Source: Pseudarthrobacter defluvii
GTDB taxonomy: Bacteria > Actinomycetota > Actinomycetes > Actinomycetales > Micrococcaceae
DNA length: 64,000 nt
Direction: 5' to 3'
Assembly: GCF_030323865.1 (NCBI RefSeq)
Contig: NZ_CP066362.1
Span: 496,001 to 560,000, forward strand
The position numbers were made by a program, and so were the translations under genes. Under the pieces are notes generated by a model. That model ran no database searches. It was not told the DNA's origin and saw only the letters and a list, made by a program, of their open reading frames with translations. Every line of letters begins with the position of its first letter. Position 1 is the stretch's first letter. Of this stretch, positions 9,630 through 18,112 are shown one piece after another.

Positions 9630-9670
9630 CGCCGGCTGCCCCTTTCCGGTGATGGAAGGAACAGCCGGCG
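9630..9670 (-). terminator. Terminator-like hairpin after the MetE-C-type gene
   Basis: CGCCGGCTG/CAGCCGGCG arms enclose an inner CCTTTCC/GGAAGG helix; on the minus strand it is followed by TTTCGC. It lies 18 bp past the stop of the methionine synthase-like gene. The U-tract is weak. Confidence 0.55.
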
Positions 9671-9688
9671 CCCGGACTGCAGGCGTAT

Positions 9689-10897
9689 TTACCAGAGCCG
9701 GTTGGTGGCGCGGCGGGCACCCTCGCCCAACGCCTCCAGCTTGGCGAAGGCAATCTGCGGGTGCACGCGGCCGCCCAGGCCGCAGTCGGTGGAGGCAATG
9801 ACGTTCTCCCGGCCCACCACGTCGGCGAAACGGACGATGCGGTCCGCCACCAGGTCCGGGTGCTCCACGACGTTTGTGGCGTGCGATACGACGCCCGGAA
9901 TGATCACCTTGCCTTCGGGGAGCTTGGTGTCCTCCCAGATCCGCCATTCGTGTTCGTGGCGCACGTTGGCAGCCTCGAAGGAGTAGGCGCCGGCGTTGAC
10001 CTGCAGCACGGAGCCGATGATGTCTGCGAACGGGATGTCGGTGGTGTGCGGGCCGTGCCAGGAACCCCAGCAGACGTGCAGCCGGATTTGCTCCTGCGGA
10101 AGGTCCCGGAGGGCCCAATTGGTAGCCTCGACGCGCAATTGGATGAACTTCAGGTAGTCCTCCAACGACGGTTCGGGGTTGATCTGGTCCCAGCTCTCGG
10201 CCAGGGACGGGTCGTCGAGCTGCACGGTGAGTCCGGCGTCGATGATCGCCTTGTATTCCTCCCGCATGGCGTCGGCACAGGCGTAGACCAGTTCCTCGTC
10301 GGACTTGTAGTACTCATTGGCCACCCGGGCGCAGGAGCCGGGGGAAAGCGAGGCCACGAAACCGTCGGAGAGGCCCGCAGCGGCCAGCCCGGTCTTCAGG
10401 TTCCTGATGTCCGACGCCACAAGGTCCTGGCCCGTGTACGTCAGCGGCCCGGCGATCTTGGGCTGGGTGACCGACTTGCGGTTTGAGAGGATGCCCGAGG
10501 ACGGATCGCTATAGGCGTCGTTGAACTTCTGCCGGTCGCGGCGGTCCGGAAAGGAGGTCAGGACGATGTGGCCCGGCGAGGAGCGGTGGACTTGCGAGTC
10601 GGCCCAGCGGTCCACGTTGGTCGGTTCCAGGCCGCCGAGTCGGGAAAACGAGTAGTTCCACCAAGCGCCGTAGTCCACGGAAGTGGACATGGTGTGGCCG
10701 TACTCGCCGTCGTTGGCGATGTCGACGCCCAGGTCTTTTTGTCGCTGGACAATGTCCACCACCGAGGCCTCGAGGAGATCAAGGAATTCCGGGGTGATGC
10801 CGTCGGCTTCCTTGGCCGCATTTGCTGCGATGAGTTCCGGGGTGCGGGGGAGGGAACCGGCGTGGGTGACGCGGATGTGGTCGGTGTTCAGGGACAT
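9689..10897 (-). CDS. Cobalamin-independent methionine synthase family protein (MetE C-domain/YxjG type)
   Basis: A 402-aa single-domain homologue of the MetE catalytic domain, expected to methylate homocysteine. The zinc ligands fit HVCWG (about residues 297-301) and STDCGLGGR near the C-terminus; THAGSLPR at residues 11-18 is the family N-terminus. The N-terminal half of full MetE is absent, as in Bacillus YxjG/YxjH, which are also SAM-riboswitch controlled. A SAM-I riboswitch ends 17 nt before the ATG, with GAGAG between. The methyl donor is unproven. Confidence 0.85.
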   Translation of the reverse strand: MSLNTDHIRVTHAGSLPRTPELIAANAAKEADGITPEFLDLLEASVVDIVQRQKDLGVDIANDGEYGHTMSTSVDYGAWWNYSFSRLGGLEPTNVDRWADSQVHRSSPGHIVLTSFPDRRDRQKFNDAYSDPSSGILSNRKSVTQPKIAGPLTYTGQDLVASDIRNLKTGLAAAGLSDGFVASLSPGSCARVANEYYKSDEELVYACADAMREEYKAIIDAGLTVQLDDPSLAESWDQINPEPSLEDYLKFIQLRVEATNWALRDLPQEQIRLHVCWGSWHGPHTTDIPFADIIGSVLQVNAGAYSFEAANVRHEHEWRIWEDTKLPEGKVIIPGVVSHATNVVEHPDLVADRIVRFADVVGRENVIASTDCGLGGRVHPQIAFAKLEALGEGARRATNRLW

Positions 10898-10913
10898 GCT
10901 GGAATCTCTCTTT

Positions 10914-11012
10914 CCATCGGTCCTGGCAGTAGCACCTTCGGCCAGCAGGACTCCTGCTGGACCGTGGTTGCTGCGGCGTCATCGAGCCAGGTCTCTCGGC
11001 CGCTCCGGATGG
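10914..11012 (-). promoter_or_regulatory. SAM-I (S-box) riboswitch controlling the methionine synthase-like gene
   Basis: Read on the minus strand, the 99-nt element starts CCATCCGG (P1 left) and continues GCGGCCGAGAGACCTGG then CTCGATGACGCCGCAGCAACC, matching the P2/kink-turn core of SAM-I. A short P3 hairpin (CCAGCAGGA/TCCTGCTGG) follows, then GGTGCTACTGCCAGGACC and P1 right (CCGATGG). The core matches the second copy at 24170-24334. Only 16 nt separate P1 from the ATG and no terminator is visible, suggesting translational control. Confidence 0.88.
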
Positions 11013-11246
11013 TTCCCTCTCACTTAAAGCGAGAAGCGCGGGTCTGGGCAAGTCCTGTCCGCTTTGTGTCGCACCAGATGCCGGCGCTTACTTCTTCTGT
11101 GCTGTTGGCGTACTTACAGCTTTCGTCCAGCGTATTGACAGATTCTGTCCAGCTTGGTTGGCTCTTGTCACAGCCAAATGAGGGAAACGATGGCTGACTG
11201 CCCACTCGCACGAACCGCATCGCACCCAAAGAAGAGGTCATTCACC

Positions 11247-12311
11247 GTGAACAAATCCCTGGCAACCTTCAGGAACCTTGCCCTTTCCGGCGCCCTGGCG
11301 CTCGCCGTCGTGGCCGGACCGGCGCCGCTGGCCATCGCAGTGGGCGAAGGCCCCGGCTATGACGGCAACGGCCAGATCACCACAACAAAACTGGCCACCT
11401 ATGACCAGATGGTTTCCTTCCTGAAGGACCAGGACGCCAAGCAGCCCGCCATGGAACTGGAAGTCATCGGCCAGACCGTGAAGGGCCGCGACATCCACCT
11501 GGTCAAGTACATTTCCGATCCGGCCAAGCCCACCATCCTCTACCTGACCCAGCAGCACGGCAACGAACAGCTCACCACCGAGGGCGCCATGGAGTTCATC
11601 AAGCACCTGGGCACCGGCAAATCGGCGGACATCCTCAAAGGCGTGAACATCCTGGTGGTGCCCATGCTTAACGCGGATGGCGCCATGGGGGACGTCAACT
11701 TCTCCCTGGACAACTACCTCGCCAAGGGGGACCGGCACCTCACCCGCTACAACGCCCAGGGCGTGGACCTGAACCGCGACCACGTGGCCAAGGTCCAGCC
11801 GGAAACCCAGGCGCTGCACAACAACGTGATGCGCAAGTACCGGATCGACTACATGATCGACCTGCACCACCAGGGCACCCGCGCCGAGCGTGACGGCAAG
11901 CTGGTCTCCGGCTCCATCCTGTACCCCACCACTCCCAACGCAGATCCCGCCGTCGTCGAAAAGTCGAAGCAGCTGGGCGCCGTGGTCTTCAACAACGTCG
12001 ACTCGACCGGCTGGGGCCACCTGGGCAAGTACCAGGGCGGCAGCGCCGAGACCATCAGCCGCAACGGCATCTCCGTGGAATACGGCATCGCCACCTTGCT
12101 CTTCGAGATGCGCGGCATGTCCGACCACTACCTGGACGGCTACGCGCTGGGCCAGCGCAGCAACGGCTACCTGATCAAGCAGACGGTCACCACGCTGACG
12201 TCCACCGCCGCCGCCATTGCGGACGGTTCCATTGCCGACGCCGACACCTCCTTCTGGGACACCCTCGCCGAGCAGACGTCCCGGCCCGCCGGGGAGGCGG
12301 ACGACGAATAG
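11247..12311 (+). CDS. Secreted M14-family zinc carboxypeptidase
   Basis: A 354-aa metallopeptidase. A signal peptide covers about the first 30 residues (hydrophobic ALSGALALAVVAGPAPLAIA). The zinc site is QQHGNEQLTTEGA (H..E) with the third ligand in IDLHHQG; LLFEMRG holds the likely catalytic Glu. GTG 11247 is chosen with AGAGG about ten bases upstream; in-frame ATGs at 11178 and 11190 would make an unusually long signal region. It probably trims peptides outside the cell. A strong terminator follows. Confidence 0.82.
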   Translation: MNKSLATFRNLALSGALALAVVAGPAPLAIAVGEGPGYDGNGQITTTKLATYDQMVSFLKDQDAKQPAMELEVIGQTVKGRDIHLVKYISDPAKPTILYLTQQHGNEQLTTEGAMEFIKHLGTGKSADILKGVNILVVPMLNADGAMGDVNFSLDNYLAKGDRHLTRYNAQGVDLNRDHVAKVQPETQALHNNVMRKYRIDYMIDLHHQGTRAERDGKLVSGSILYPTTPNADPAVVEKSKQLGAVVFNNVDSTGWGHLGKYQGGSAETISRNGISVEYGIATLLFEMRGMSDHYLDGYALGQRSNGYLIKQTVTTLTSTAAAIADGSIADADTSFWDTLAEQTSRPAGEADDE

Positions 12312-12319
12312 CGCGCCAA

Positions 12320-12361
12320 GGGCCGCCGCTGCCCTATACGCCTGAAGGGCAGCGGCGGGCC
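12320..12361. terminator. Terminator hairpin after the carboxypeptidase gene
   Basis: GCCGCCGCTGCCCT pairs with AGGGCAGCGGCGG around a 10-nt loop, 9 bp after the stop. It lacks a long U-tract. Confidence 0.6.
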
Positions 12362-12547
12362 AAACGGTGGACAAAGTGCCCCATCGGCTAAACTTGGGTG
12401 GTAAGAGCCCCGGGACTCTTCCTTCGCCGTGCCGTGCTGCGGCCGCGCGAAGGCCGGTATGTTCGGGGCATTCTCATGAACGGCGCTGCATAGGCCTGCC
12501 ACCTGGTGGCCGGACCCGGGCAGCCCGAACGAATGGGGGAGGATCCC

Positions 12548-13837
12548 ATGCCAGCAATTGTGATCGTAGGAGCCCAGTGGGGCGACGAAGGAAAAGGCAA
12601 GGCCACCGATTTGCTGGGCGGCCGTGTTGACTACGTCGTCAAGCCCAACGGCGGCAACAACGCCGGGCACACCGTCGTCGTGGGCGGTGAAAAGTACGAA
12701 CTCAAGCTGCTGCCGGCAGGCATTCTCAGCCCCAATGCCGTTCCCATCATCGGCAACGGCTGCGTTGTGAACCTCGAGGCACTCTTCCAGGAAATCGACG
12801 GCCTGCAGGCCCGTGGCGCCGACACGTCCAGGCTGCGCGTCTCCGCCAACGCCCACCTGGTGGCCCCGTACCACCAGGTCCTGGACAAGGTGACCGAGCG
12901 ATTCCTCGGCAAGCGTGCCATCGGCACCACGGGCCGCGGCATCGGCCCCGCCTACATGGACAAAGTTGCCCGGTTGGGCATCCGCGTCCAGGACGTCTTT
13001 GACGAATCCATCCTCCGCCAGAAGGTGGAAGGCTCGCTGCGCCAGAAGAACGAACTCCTGGTCAAGGTCTACAACCGCCGCAGCGTGGTGGTTGACGAGA
13101 TCGTGGAGTACTTCCTGTCCTTCGCCGAGCGGCTCCGCCCGCTGGTCATCGACAGCACCCTGGTCCTGAACTCCGCCCTGGACGAAGGCAAGGTGGTCCT
13201 CATGGAAGGCGGCCAGGCGACGTTCCTCGATGTGGACCATGGCACCTACCCGTTCGTCACCTCCTCCAACCCCACCGCAGGCGGCGCATCGGTTGGCTCC
13301 GGCATCGGGCCCACCCGGATCTCGCGCTCCATCGGCATCATCAAGGCCTACACCACCCGCGTTGGCGCCGGCCCCTTCCCCACGGAACTCTTCGACGAGA
13401 TGGGCATGTACCTGCAGAAGACGGGCGGTGAGTTCGGCGTCAACACCGGCCGGCCGCGCCGCTGCGGCTGGTACGACGCCGTCCTGGCCCGCCACGCCTC
13501 CCGCGTCAACGGCTTCACGGACTACTTCGTGACCAAACTGGACGTGCTCACCGGCATCGAACAGATCCCCGTGTGCGTGGCCTACGACGTGGACGGAGTC
13601 CGGCACGACGAAATGCCCATGACGCAGACCGAGTTCCACCACGCCAAGCCGATCTTCGAGTACTTCGACGGCTGGACCGAGGACATCACCGGCGCCCGGA
13701 CCCTTGCGGACCTGCCGGAGAACGCGCGGAACTACGTGCTGGCGCTGGAGAAGCTCTCCGGCACTCGGTTCTCTGCCATTGGCGTTGGCCCGGACAGGGA
13801 CCAGACGATTGTGGTCAACGACCTCATCAACGACTAA
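12548..13837 (+). CDS. purA: Adenylosuccinate synthetase
   Basis: Joins IMP and aspartate using GTP, the first committed step to AMP. The 429-aa protein carries the P-loop-like GDEGKGK (residues 12-18), [23 protein letters not shown] and GGAS-type IMP loop segments, and the C-terminal GTP/Asp site around [10 protein letters not shown]. The ATG at 12548 follows GGGGGAGG by five bases; an in-frame ATG at 12506 is less well placed. It stands alone and is followed by an intrinsic terminator. Confidence 0.97.
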   Translation: MPAIVIVGAQWGDEGKGKATDLLGGRVDYVVKPNGGNNAGHTVVVGGEKYELKLLPAGILSPNAVPIIGNGCVVNLEALFQEIDGLQARGADTSRLRVSANAHLVAPYHQVLDKVTERFLGKRAIGTTGRGIGPAYMDKVARLGIRVQDVFDESILRQKVEGSLRQKNELLVKVYNRRSVVVDEIVEYFLSFAERLRPLVIDSTLVLNSALDEGKVVLMEGGQATFLDVDHGTYPFVTSSNPTAGGASVGSGIGPTRISRSIGIIKAYTTRVGAGPFPTELFDEMGMYLQKTGGEFGVNTGRPRRCGWYDAVLARHASRVNGFTDYFVTKLDVLTGIEQIPVCVAYDVDGVRHDEMPMTQTEFHHAKPIFEYFDGWTEDITGARTLADLPENARNYVLALEKLSGTRFSAIGVGPDRDQTIVVNDLIND

Positions 13838-13867
13838 CCCGCGCTTAGAGCGCAGCATGACGACGGC

Positions 13868-13904
13868 GGCAGGCCACCTTTGCAGGTGGCCTGCCGTTTG
13901 CTTT
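13868..13904 (+). terminator. Intrinsic terminator of purA
   Basis: GGCAGGCCACC/GGTGGCCTGCC perfect 11-bp stem with a 6-nt loop, then GTTTGCTTT. It begins 30 bp past the purA stop. Confidence 0.85.
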
Positions 13905-14014
13905 GGTGCTGGGGTGGAAGCAATTTACACAGGCTTAACGCGGCCGGTCTTGTGAGGCGGCTGGCGTGGCAGCCACACTCGGTAGTACCCCCTGGTGCCC
14001 AAGGAAGGACTGTC

Positions 14015-14398
14015 ATGGCTGGAAAATTCGAAGCATTCATCGACGCTGATTCATTCTTCCGGTTCCGGCTCCTGGCTCCTGACGGGGGAGTAATCGCGAT
14101 CTCAGGCCCGTACGAAGATAAGGCATCGGTGGCGGCCGGGATCGCCGCGGTGCGGGAATGTGCCGGCACCGGCCTGGTCACCGATCTGTGCCCCGCGGGA
14201 GCCGTAACCCGTCCCGGCGAAGCGGTAAACCGTCACGGAACCCCGCCCGCTGCCGCGAGTGCCGCGGAGCCGCGGGCCGTCGTCGTGCCCGTCTGCGGCG
14301 AAGAGCGCCTGCCCGTCAGGCTGCACGCATTCGCACTGGCCAAGGCGCCCCGACGGCAAGCGACGTCCCCGCGGTGGACCAGGACAGCAGCCCGCTGA
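14015..14398 (+). CDS. DUF1508 (YegP-like) protein
   Basis: A 127-aa protein. Residues 1-55 (AGKFEAFIDADSFFRFRLLA, then DGGVIAISGPYEDKASVAAGI) form one YegP/DUF1508 repeat, a small beta-beta-beta-alpha domain of unknown role. The C-terminal 65 residues are low-complexity and basic. The ATG has AAGGAAGG close upstream. The stop codon is itself part of the following A/T-rich terminator. Confidence 0.7.
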   Translation: MAGKFEAFIDADSFFRFRLLAPDGGVIAISGPYEDKASVAAGIAAVRECAGTGLVTDLCPAGAVTRPGEAVNRHGTPPAAASAAEPRAVVVPVCGEERLPVRLHAFALAKAPRRQATSPRWTRTAAR

Positions 14399-14420
14399 AA
14401 AAACTTTTGAAAGTTTTTTT
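14398..14420 (+). terminator. A/T-stem intrinsic terminator after the DUF1508 gene
   Basis: AAAAAACTTT TG AAAGTTTTTT forms a 10-bp A/T stem ending in a T7 run. It is strikingly AT-rich for this genome. Confidence 0.65.
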
Positions 14421-14428
14421 GAAAACGC

Positions 14429-14456
14429 GTAACCCTGACTGCAGCGTTGGCGATTA
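14429..14456 (+). promoter_or_regulatory. Candidate ECF-sigma promoter upstream of the sigma factor gene
   Basis: GTAACC (14429-14434) carries the AAC core typical of ECF -35 elements; 16 nt later CGATTA (14451-14456) fits an ECF -10. It would allow autoregulation of the sigma gene at 14697, or drive a short RNA ending at the hairpin at 14469-14520. Based on consensus resemblance only. Confidence 0.4.
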
Positions 14457-14468
14457 CCCCTATGAAGT

Positions 14469-14520
14469 GCCGGTCTGGAACCTGTCCCCCATCACGTTCC
14501 AGGCCGGCTCTTTTATCTTT
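14469..14520 (+). terminator. Terminator/attenuator-like hairpin in the sigma-operon leader
   Basis: GCCGG.CTGGAAC pairs with GTTCCAG.CCGGC around a 14-nt loop (one mismatched pair), followed by TCTTTTATCTTT. It begins only about 13 nt after the candidate ECF -10, so a transcript from there would start at the foot of the hairpin. Confidence 0.55.
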
Positions 14521-14545
14521 CCCCGTAGGTAGCTTCCCCGCCTGA

Positions 14546-14589
14546 CCCCGCACCGGACCGTACCCCGCACCGGACCGTACCCGGCACCG
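14546..14589. repeat. 17-bp tandem repeat
   Basis: CCCCGCACCGGACCGTA occurs at 14546-14562 and again at 14563-14579, followed by a decayed third copy (CCCGGCACCG). It lies in the leader of the sigma factor gene. No function is evident. Confidence 0.7.
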
Positions 14590-14696
14590 TGGCGTTCCGG
14601 CAGGGTGGTTACCGGAGGGTAGAGTGGGGGCCAGCGTTCCGGATGTACTGAGCGCTTGCCTTGCCAACACCCTCTTTGACGGAAAGCACTACGTCA

Positions 14697-15248
14697 GTGA
14701 CCGATGCACAGACAGATGAGGCTCCGGACCAGCCAGTTTCCGGTACCGCTGCCTTCAGCCTCGTCTACAGGACATACGCATCACAGGTACTGGGCTATCT
14801 CACGGCCCGGGGAGTCGAGGATCCGGAGGCCGCCATGCAGGAAGTGTTCCTTTCGGTGCTGCCCAGGCTCGACACCGTCCATGGAGGAGAAGCCGGGCTG
14901 AAGACCTTTATCTTCTCCGTTGCCCATGCCCGGATGGTGGATGACCACCGCCGCCAAAGCCGGACTCCGGTCAAGCTGTCCTTCGAGCCCGAACTCGACC
15001 AGCGCGAAGATACCTCCGCGGAGAAGGAAGCCCTGCGGCGCATCTCGCCCCGGGAAGTCCTTGGGCTGCTGGACGGACTGCCCCAGGACCAGCGGGAAGT
15101 GCTGTCGCTTCGGCTGGTGGGCGGCCTTTCCATAGAACAGACAGCGGAAACCATGGATAAGAGCGCCGGTGCGGTGAAACAGCTCCAGCGGCGCGCCTTG
15201 CTCAAACTCCGGGAACTTAAGGCAGTGAAGGAGTATCTCACGCCATGA
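14697..15248 (+). CDS. Sigma-70 family (ECF-like) RNA polymerase sigma factor
   Basis: A 183-aa sigma factor. Region 2 runs about residues 17-90 (LVYRTYASQVLGYLTARG, EVFLSVLPRLDTV, KTFIFSVAHARMVDDHRR) and region 4 about 120-175 (LPQDQREVLSLRLVGGLSIE, then the recognition helix MDKSAGAVKQLQRRALLKL). GTG 14697 is preferred because GGAAAG lies about ten bases upstream; an in-frame TTG at 14661 is the alternative. The stop overlaps the next gene by ATGA, so the two are co-translated. A TAGAGT at 14620 is a possible housekeeping -10. Confidence 0.88.
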   Translation: MTDAQTDEAPDQPVSGTAAFSLVYRTYASQVLGYLTARGVEDPEAAMQEVFLSVLPRLDTVHGGEAGLKTFIFSVAHARMVDDHRRQSRTPVKLSFEPELDQREDTSAEKEALRRISPREVLGLLDGLPQDQREVLSLRLVGGLSIEQTAETMDKSAGAVKQLQRRALLKLRELKAVKEYLTP

Positions 15249-16213
15249 CATCCGCCTCGGATAACCTCGCCACCCTTGTGGACGACATGCTCCAGGACGC
15301 AGGCTGCGGCCAGGACGCGGAACTTCGTGACGCCCTGCTCTCGCTCGGCACCATGGCATCGCTGCCCGTACCCGCTCCCACCGGGGAGTTGGCCGCATTG
15401 CTTGCTGCAGGTGTGCCGCCAACGGCTGAAGTGCCTGATTCGGGTGAGCCGGATGCAGAGCAGCCAGGTGGCCCGCCGCAGGAGGAGCCAGGCGTCCAGC
15501 CGCAGGACGAACTTGCCCGCCGCCGTCGCCGCCAGCGCCCTACGGCGCTGGGCCTGGTCCTGGTGGCCGGGATGGGACTCGGCGTTGGTGGAGTTGCTGC
15601 CAGCACCACCGCTCCCGGGGGCAACGCCATCGAGCAGGTGCTGGAGGAGTGGGCACCGTGGAGCCGGCCTGCCGCCGACGCGTCAGCCGCCGGGGACGGT
15701 ACCGGGGCGGCCAGCCCGGGTTACCGCGCGCCTCAAGCGGCGGCAGACGGTGAACCCGCATCAACCGCTGCGCCCGGCGCGGCTGCCGACGCCGCAAATC
15801 CGGCGTCCCGGCTCCTGCGGGGTCATGCGGGCCTGTCCGGAAACTTCCCGCCGTGCACCAGCCCGGTGAGGCTTGCCGCCGAACAGGGTACAGCGAAGTG
15901 TGGGGCGACCGGGGACAACGGTTCATCCGGGGCAGCTGCACAGGGCAATGGAGCCGGCAGCGGCAAAGGCAACGCGGGACCGGCCGGGGCTGACGGAACG
16001 ACGGCAGGGCCGGGCTCGCAGGGAGTGGCGAAGGCTGAACCGCCGGCAGCCAGTACTCCGGCCGGGGCCCAGGGGACAGCCGGTGCCGGCGCGCAGAAGC
16101 CGGCAGGCTCCGCGGGCAATGCGGGGCAGGGCCAGCCCCAAAGCCAGACACAGGGCCAGTCGCAGGGCGGGAACCCGGGCAACGCGCAGAAGGGTGCCTT
16201 CCCCGCGAAATGA
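15245..16213 (+). CDS. Single-pass membrane protein, putative anti-sigma factor
   Basis: A 322-aa protein coupled to the sigma gene by a 4-bp overlap. Residues 1-95 are cytoplasmic and acidic and end in a basic ARRRRRQR stop-transfer; one membrane segment follows (about 99-119, TALGLVLVAGMGLGVGGVAA). The outer region is Ala/Gly/Pro/Gln-rich low-complexity with two cysteines around FPPCTSPVRL and GTAKCGATG. It lacks the zinc HxxxCxxC motif of many anti-sigmas, so the role rests on context. Confidence 0.6.
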   Translation: MTSASDNLATLVDDMLQDAGCGQDAELRDALLSLGTMASLPVPAPTGELAALLAAGVPPTAEVPDSGEPDAEQPGGPPQEEPGVQPQDELARRRRRQRPTALGLVLVAGMGLGVGGVAASTTAPGGNAIEQVLEEWAPWSRPAADASAAGDGTGAASPGYRAPQAAADGEPASTAAPGAAADAANPASRLLRGHAGLSGNFPPCTSPVRLAAEQGTAKCGATGDNGSSGAAAQGNGAGSGKGNAGPAGADGTTAGPGSQGVAKAEPPAASTPAGAQGTAGAGAQKPAGSAGNAGQGQPQSQTQGQSQGGNPGNAQKGAFPAK

Positions 16214-16218
16214 CCGTT

Positions 16219-16262
16219 AAAGACGACAGCGGGCCCGTGGCAACGGGCCCGCTGTCGTCTTT
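16219..16262. terminator. Bidirectional terminator, perfect 19-bp stem
   Basis: AAAGACGACAGCGGGCCCG and its exact reverse complement surround TGGCAA. It separates the sigma operon from the convergent sulfur operon and gives a U-run on both strands. Confidence 0.93.
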
Positions 16263-16274
16263 CGAAGGGAAGCG

Positions 16275-16769
16275 TTACGCCAGGACCTGGCGTTTGGAGG
16301 AAACCACGCCGGTATCGAAACCGGCCAGGTGAAGTCCGCCATGGAAGCGCGCGTGCTCGATTTTCACGCAGCGGTCCATCACCACATTGAGCCCCGCGGC
16401 TTCCGCGGCTGCTGCCACGCCTTCATGCCATGAGCCCAGCTGCAGCCAGAGCGTCTTCGCGCCCGCGGCCACTGCCTCGTCCAGGACACCGGGAAGGTCG
16501 TCGTGCTTGCGGAACACGTCAACAATGTCCGGGCTTTCCGGCAGGTCCGCCAGCGAGGCGTAGGTGGGCTGGCCCAGGATCTCCTTGACCACCGGGTTGA
16601 CGAAGTACACCTTGTAGCGGGTGGAGGACAGCAGGTAGGTGGCCACAAAGTAGCTGGCCCGGGACGGCTTGTCCGAGGCGCCAACAATGGCAATGGACTT
16701 CGCCTGCCGGAGCAGGGAAAGCCGCTCCGGTGCGGACGGGCCGGACCAGGTGCGTTCGGCGGTGCTCAT
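16275..16769 (-). CDS. CoA-binding domain protein (YccU type), last gene of the sulfur operon
   Basis: A 164-aa single Rossmann-like CoA-binding domain (SIAIVGASDKPSRASYFVATY at about 25-45, then KVYFVNPVVKEILGQPTYASL, KTLWLQLGSW and VVMDRCVKIEHARFHG). The fold is that of succinyl-CoA synthetase alpha N-domains, but no ligase domain or catalytic His is present. It overlaps metY by ATGA. A paralogue at 24481 lies just beyond the other end of the operon. Probable role in CoA-thioester handling is inference only. Confidence 0.82.
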   Translation of the reverse strand: MSTAERTWSGPSAPERLSLLRQAKSIAIVGASDKPSRASYFVATYLLSSTRYKVYFVNPVVKEILGQPTYASLADLPESPDIVDVFRKHDDLPGVLDEAVAAGAKTLWLQLGSWHEGVAAAAEAAGLNVVMDRCVKIEHARFHGGLHLAGFDTGVVSSKRQVLA

Positions 16770-18112
16770 GCGTTTGCTCCGATCGTGCAGGCTTCTGCGG
16801 GTTCTTCAGCGATGGCTCCGGGCACCGCTTTGGACGCTTCGGTGAGTGCCTGGTCCAGGTCCCACAGGATGTCCTCGATGTCCTCGAGGCCCACCGAGAT
16901 GCGGACCAGATCCTCCGGCACACCCGCCGATTCAAGCTGGGCCGCACTGAGCTGCTGGTGGGTGGTGGAGCCGGGGTGGATTACCAGGGTCCGGGAGTCG
17001 CCCACGTTAGCGAGATGCGATGCCAACTGCAGCGACTCGATGAACTTCTGGCCGGCAGCGCGGCCGCCCTTGACCCCGAAGGAGAACACCGATCCAGGGC
17101 CCTGCGGCAGGTACTTGCGTGCCCGTTCGAAGTGCGGGTGCGACGGCAGCCCGGAGTAGTTGACGTAGGCTACCCGGTCATCGTTTTCCAGCCATTCGGC
17201 CACGGCCTGTGCGTTCTTCAGGTGCTCGTCCAGCCGCTGCGGCAGGGTTTCGACACCCTGGAGCAGCTGGAACGCCGACTGCGGCGAAAGGGCCGGGCCA
17301 ATGTCCCGCAGCTGCTCGGAGCGGAGCTTGGTGAGGAAGCCGTACTCGCCGAAGTTGCCCCACCAGGAGACGTTGCCGTAGGAAGCCACAGGCTCGGTCA
17401 TGGTGGGGAACTTGCCGTTGCCCCAGTTGAACCGGCCGCTTTCCACCACTACGCCGCCCAGTGTGGTGCCGTGCCCGCCCAGGAACTTCGTGGCTGAGTG
17501 GATCACGATGTCGGCGCCGTGTTCAATGGGCCGCACGAGGTACGGCGTGCTCAAGGTGGCGTCGACCACCAGGGGGATCCCGGCGTCGTGCGCCACTTTT
17601 GCCAGCGCCGCAAGGTCCTGGACCTCCGACGACGGGTTGGCCACTGCCTCCACGAAAATCGCCTTGGTGTTGTCTTGGACAGCCGCGGCGTAGTCTGCGG
17701 GGTCCGTGCCGGGGACGAAGGTGGTGTCCACGCCGAACCGGCGGAGGGTCACGTCCAGCTGGGTCACGGTGCCGCCGTACAGCTGGGAGGCTGCCACGAT
17801 GTGGTCTCCCGCCTGCGTCAGGGCCGCGAAGGTGATGAACTCCGCTGCCATGCCCGACGACGTCGCCACGGCTCCGATTCCGCCCTCAAGGGACGCGATG
17901 CGCTCCTCGAACGCCGCGACGGTGGGGTTGCCGATGCGGGAGTAGATGTTGCCGTACTTCTGCAGGGCGAACAGGTTGGCCGCGTCGTTGGTGTCCTTAA
18001 AGACGAACGACGTGGTCTGGTAGATGGGGACGGCGCGGGCGCCGTGCTCGGCGTCGGGGGTGCCGCCGGCGTGCAGGGCGCGGGTGCGGAAACCGAAGGT
18101 GCGTTCAGCCAT
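16766..18112 (-). CDS. metY: O-acetylhomoserine aminocarboxypropyltransferase (sulfhydrylase)
   Basis: PLP enzyme that makes homocysteine directly from O-acetylhomoserine and sulfide. The 448-aa protein carries the Cys/Met-metabolism PLP signature with Lys209 in IHSATKFLGGHG, plus SSGMAAEF and YSRIGNPTVAAFEE near the N-terminus. It sits directly downstream of sfnG (TGATG overlap), so sulfur released from the sulfone would feed into homocysteine. OAH versus OAS preference cannot be read from sequence. Confidence 0.92.
   Translation of the reverse strand: MAERTFGFRTRALHAGGTPDAEHGARAVPIYQTTSFVFKDTNDAANLFALQKYGNIYSRIGNPTVAAFEERIASLEGGIGAVATSSGMAAEFITFAALTQAGDHIVAASQLYGGTVTQLDVTLRRFGVDTTFVPGTDPADYAAAVQDNTKAIFVEAVANPSSEVQDLAALAKVAHDAGIPLVVDATLSTPYLVRPIEHGADIVIHSATKFLGGHGTTLGGVVVESGRFNWGNGKFPTMTEPVASYGNVSWWGNFGEYGFLTKLRSEQLRDIGPALSPQSAFQLLQGVETLPQRLDEHLKNAQAVAEWLENDDRVAYVNYSGLPSHPHFERARKYLPQGPGSVFSFGVKGGRAAGQKFIESLQLASHLANVGDSRTLVIHPGSTTHQQLSAAQLESAGVPEDLVRISVGLEDIEDILWDLDQALTEASKAVPGAIAEEPAEACTIGANA

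Noticed and set aside
15245..16213. Zinc-binding anti-sigma (ZAS) factor
   Set aside because: No HxxxCxxC motif; only the gene position and single membrane span support an anti-sigma role.
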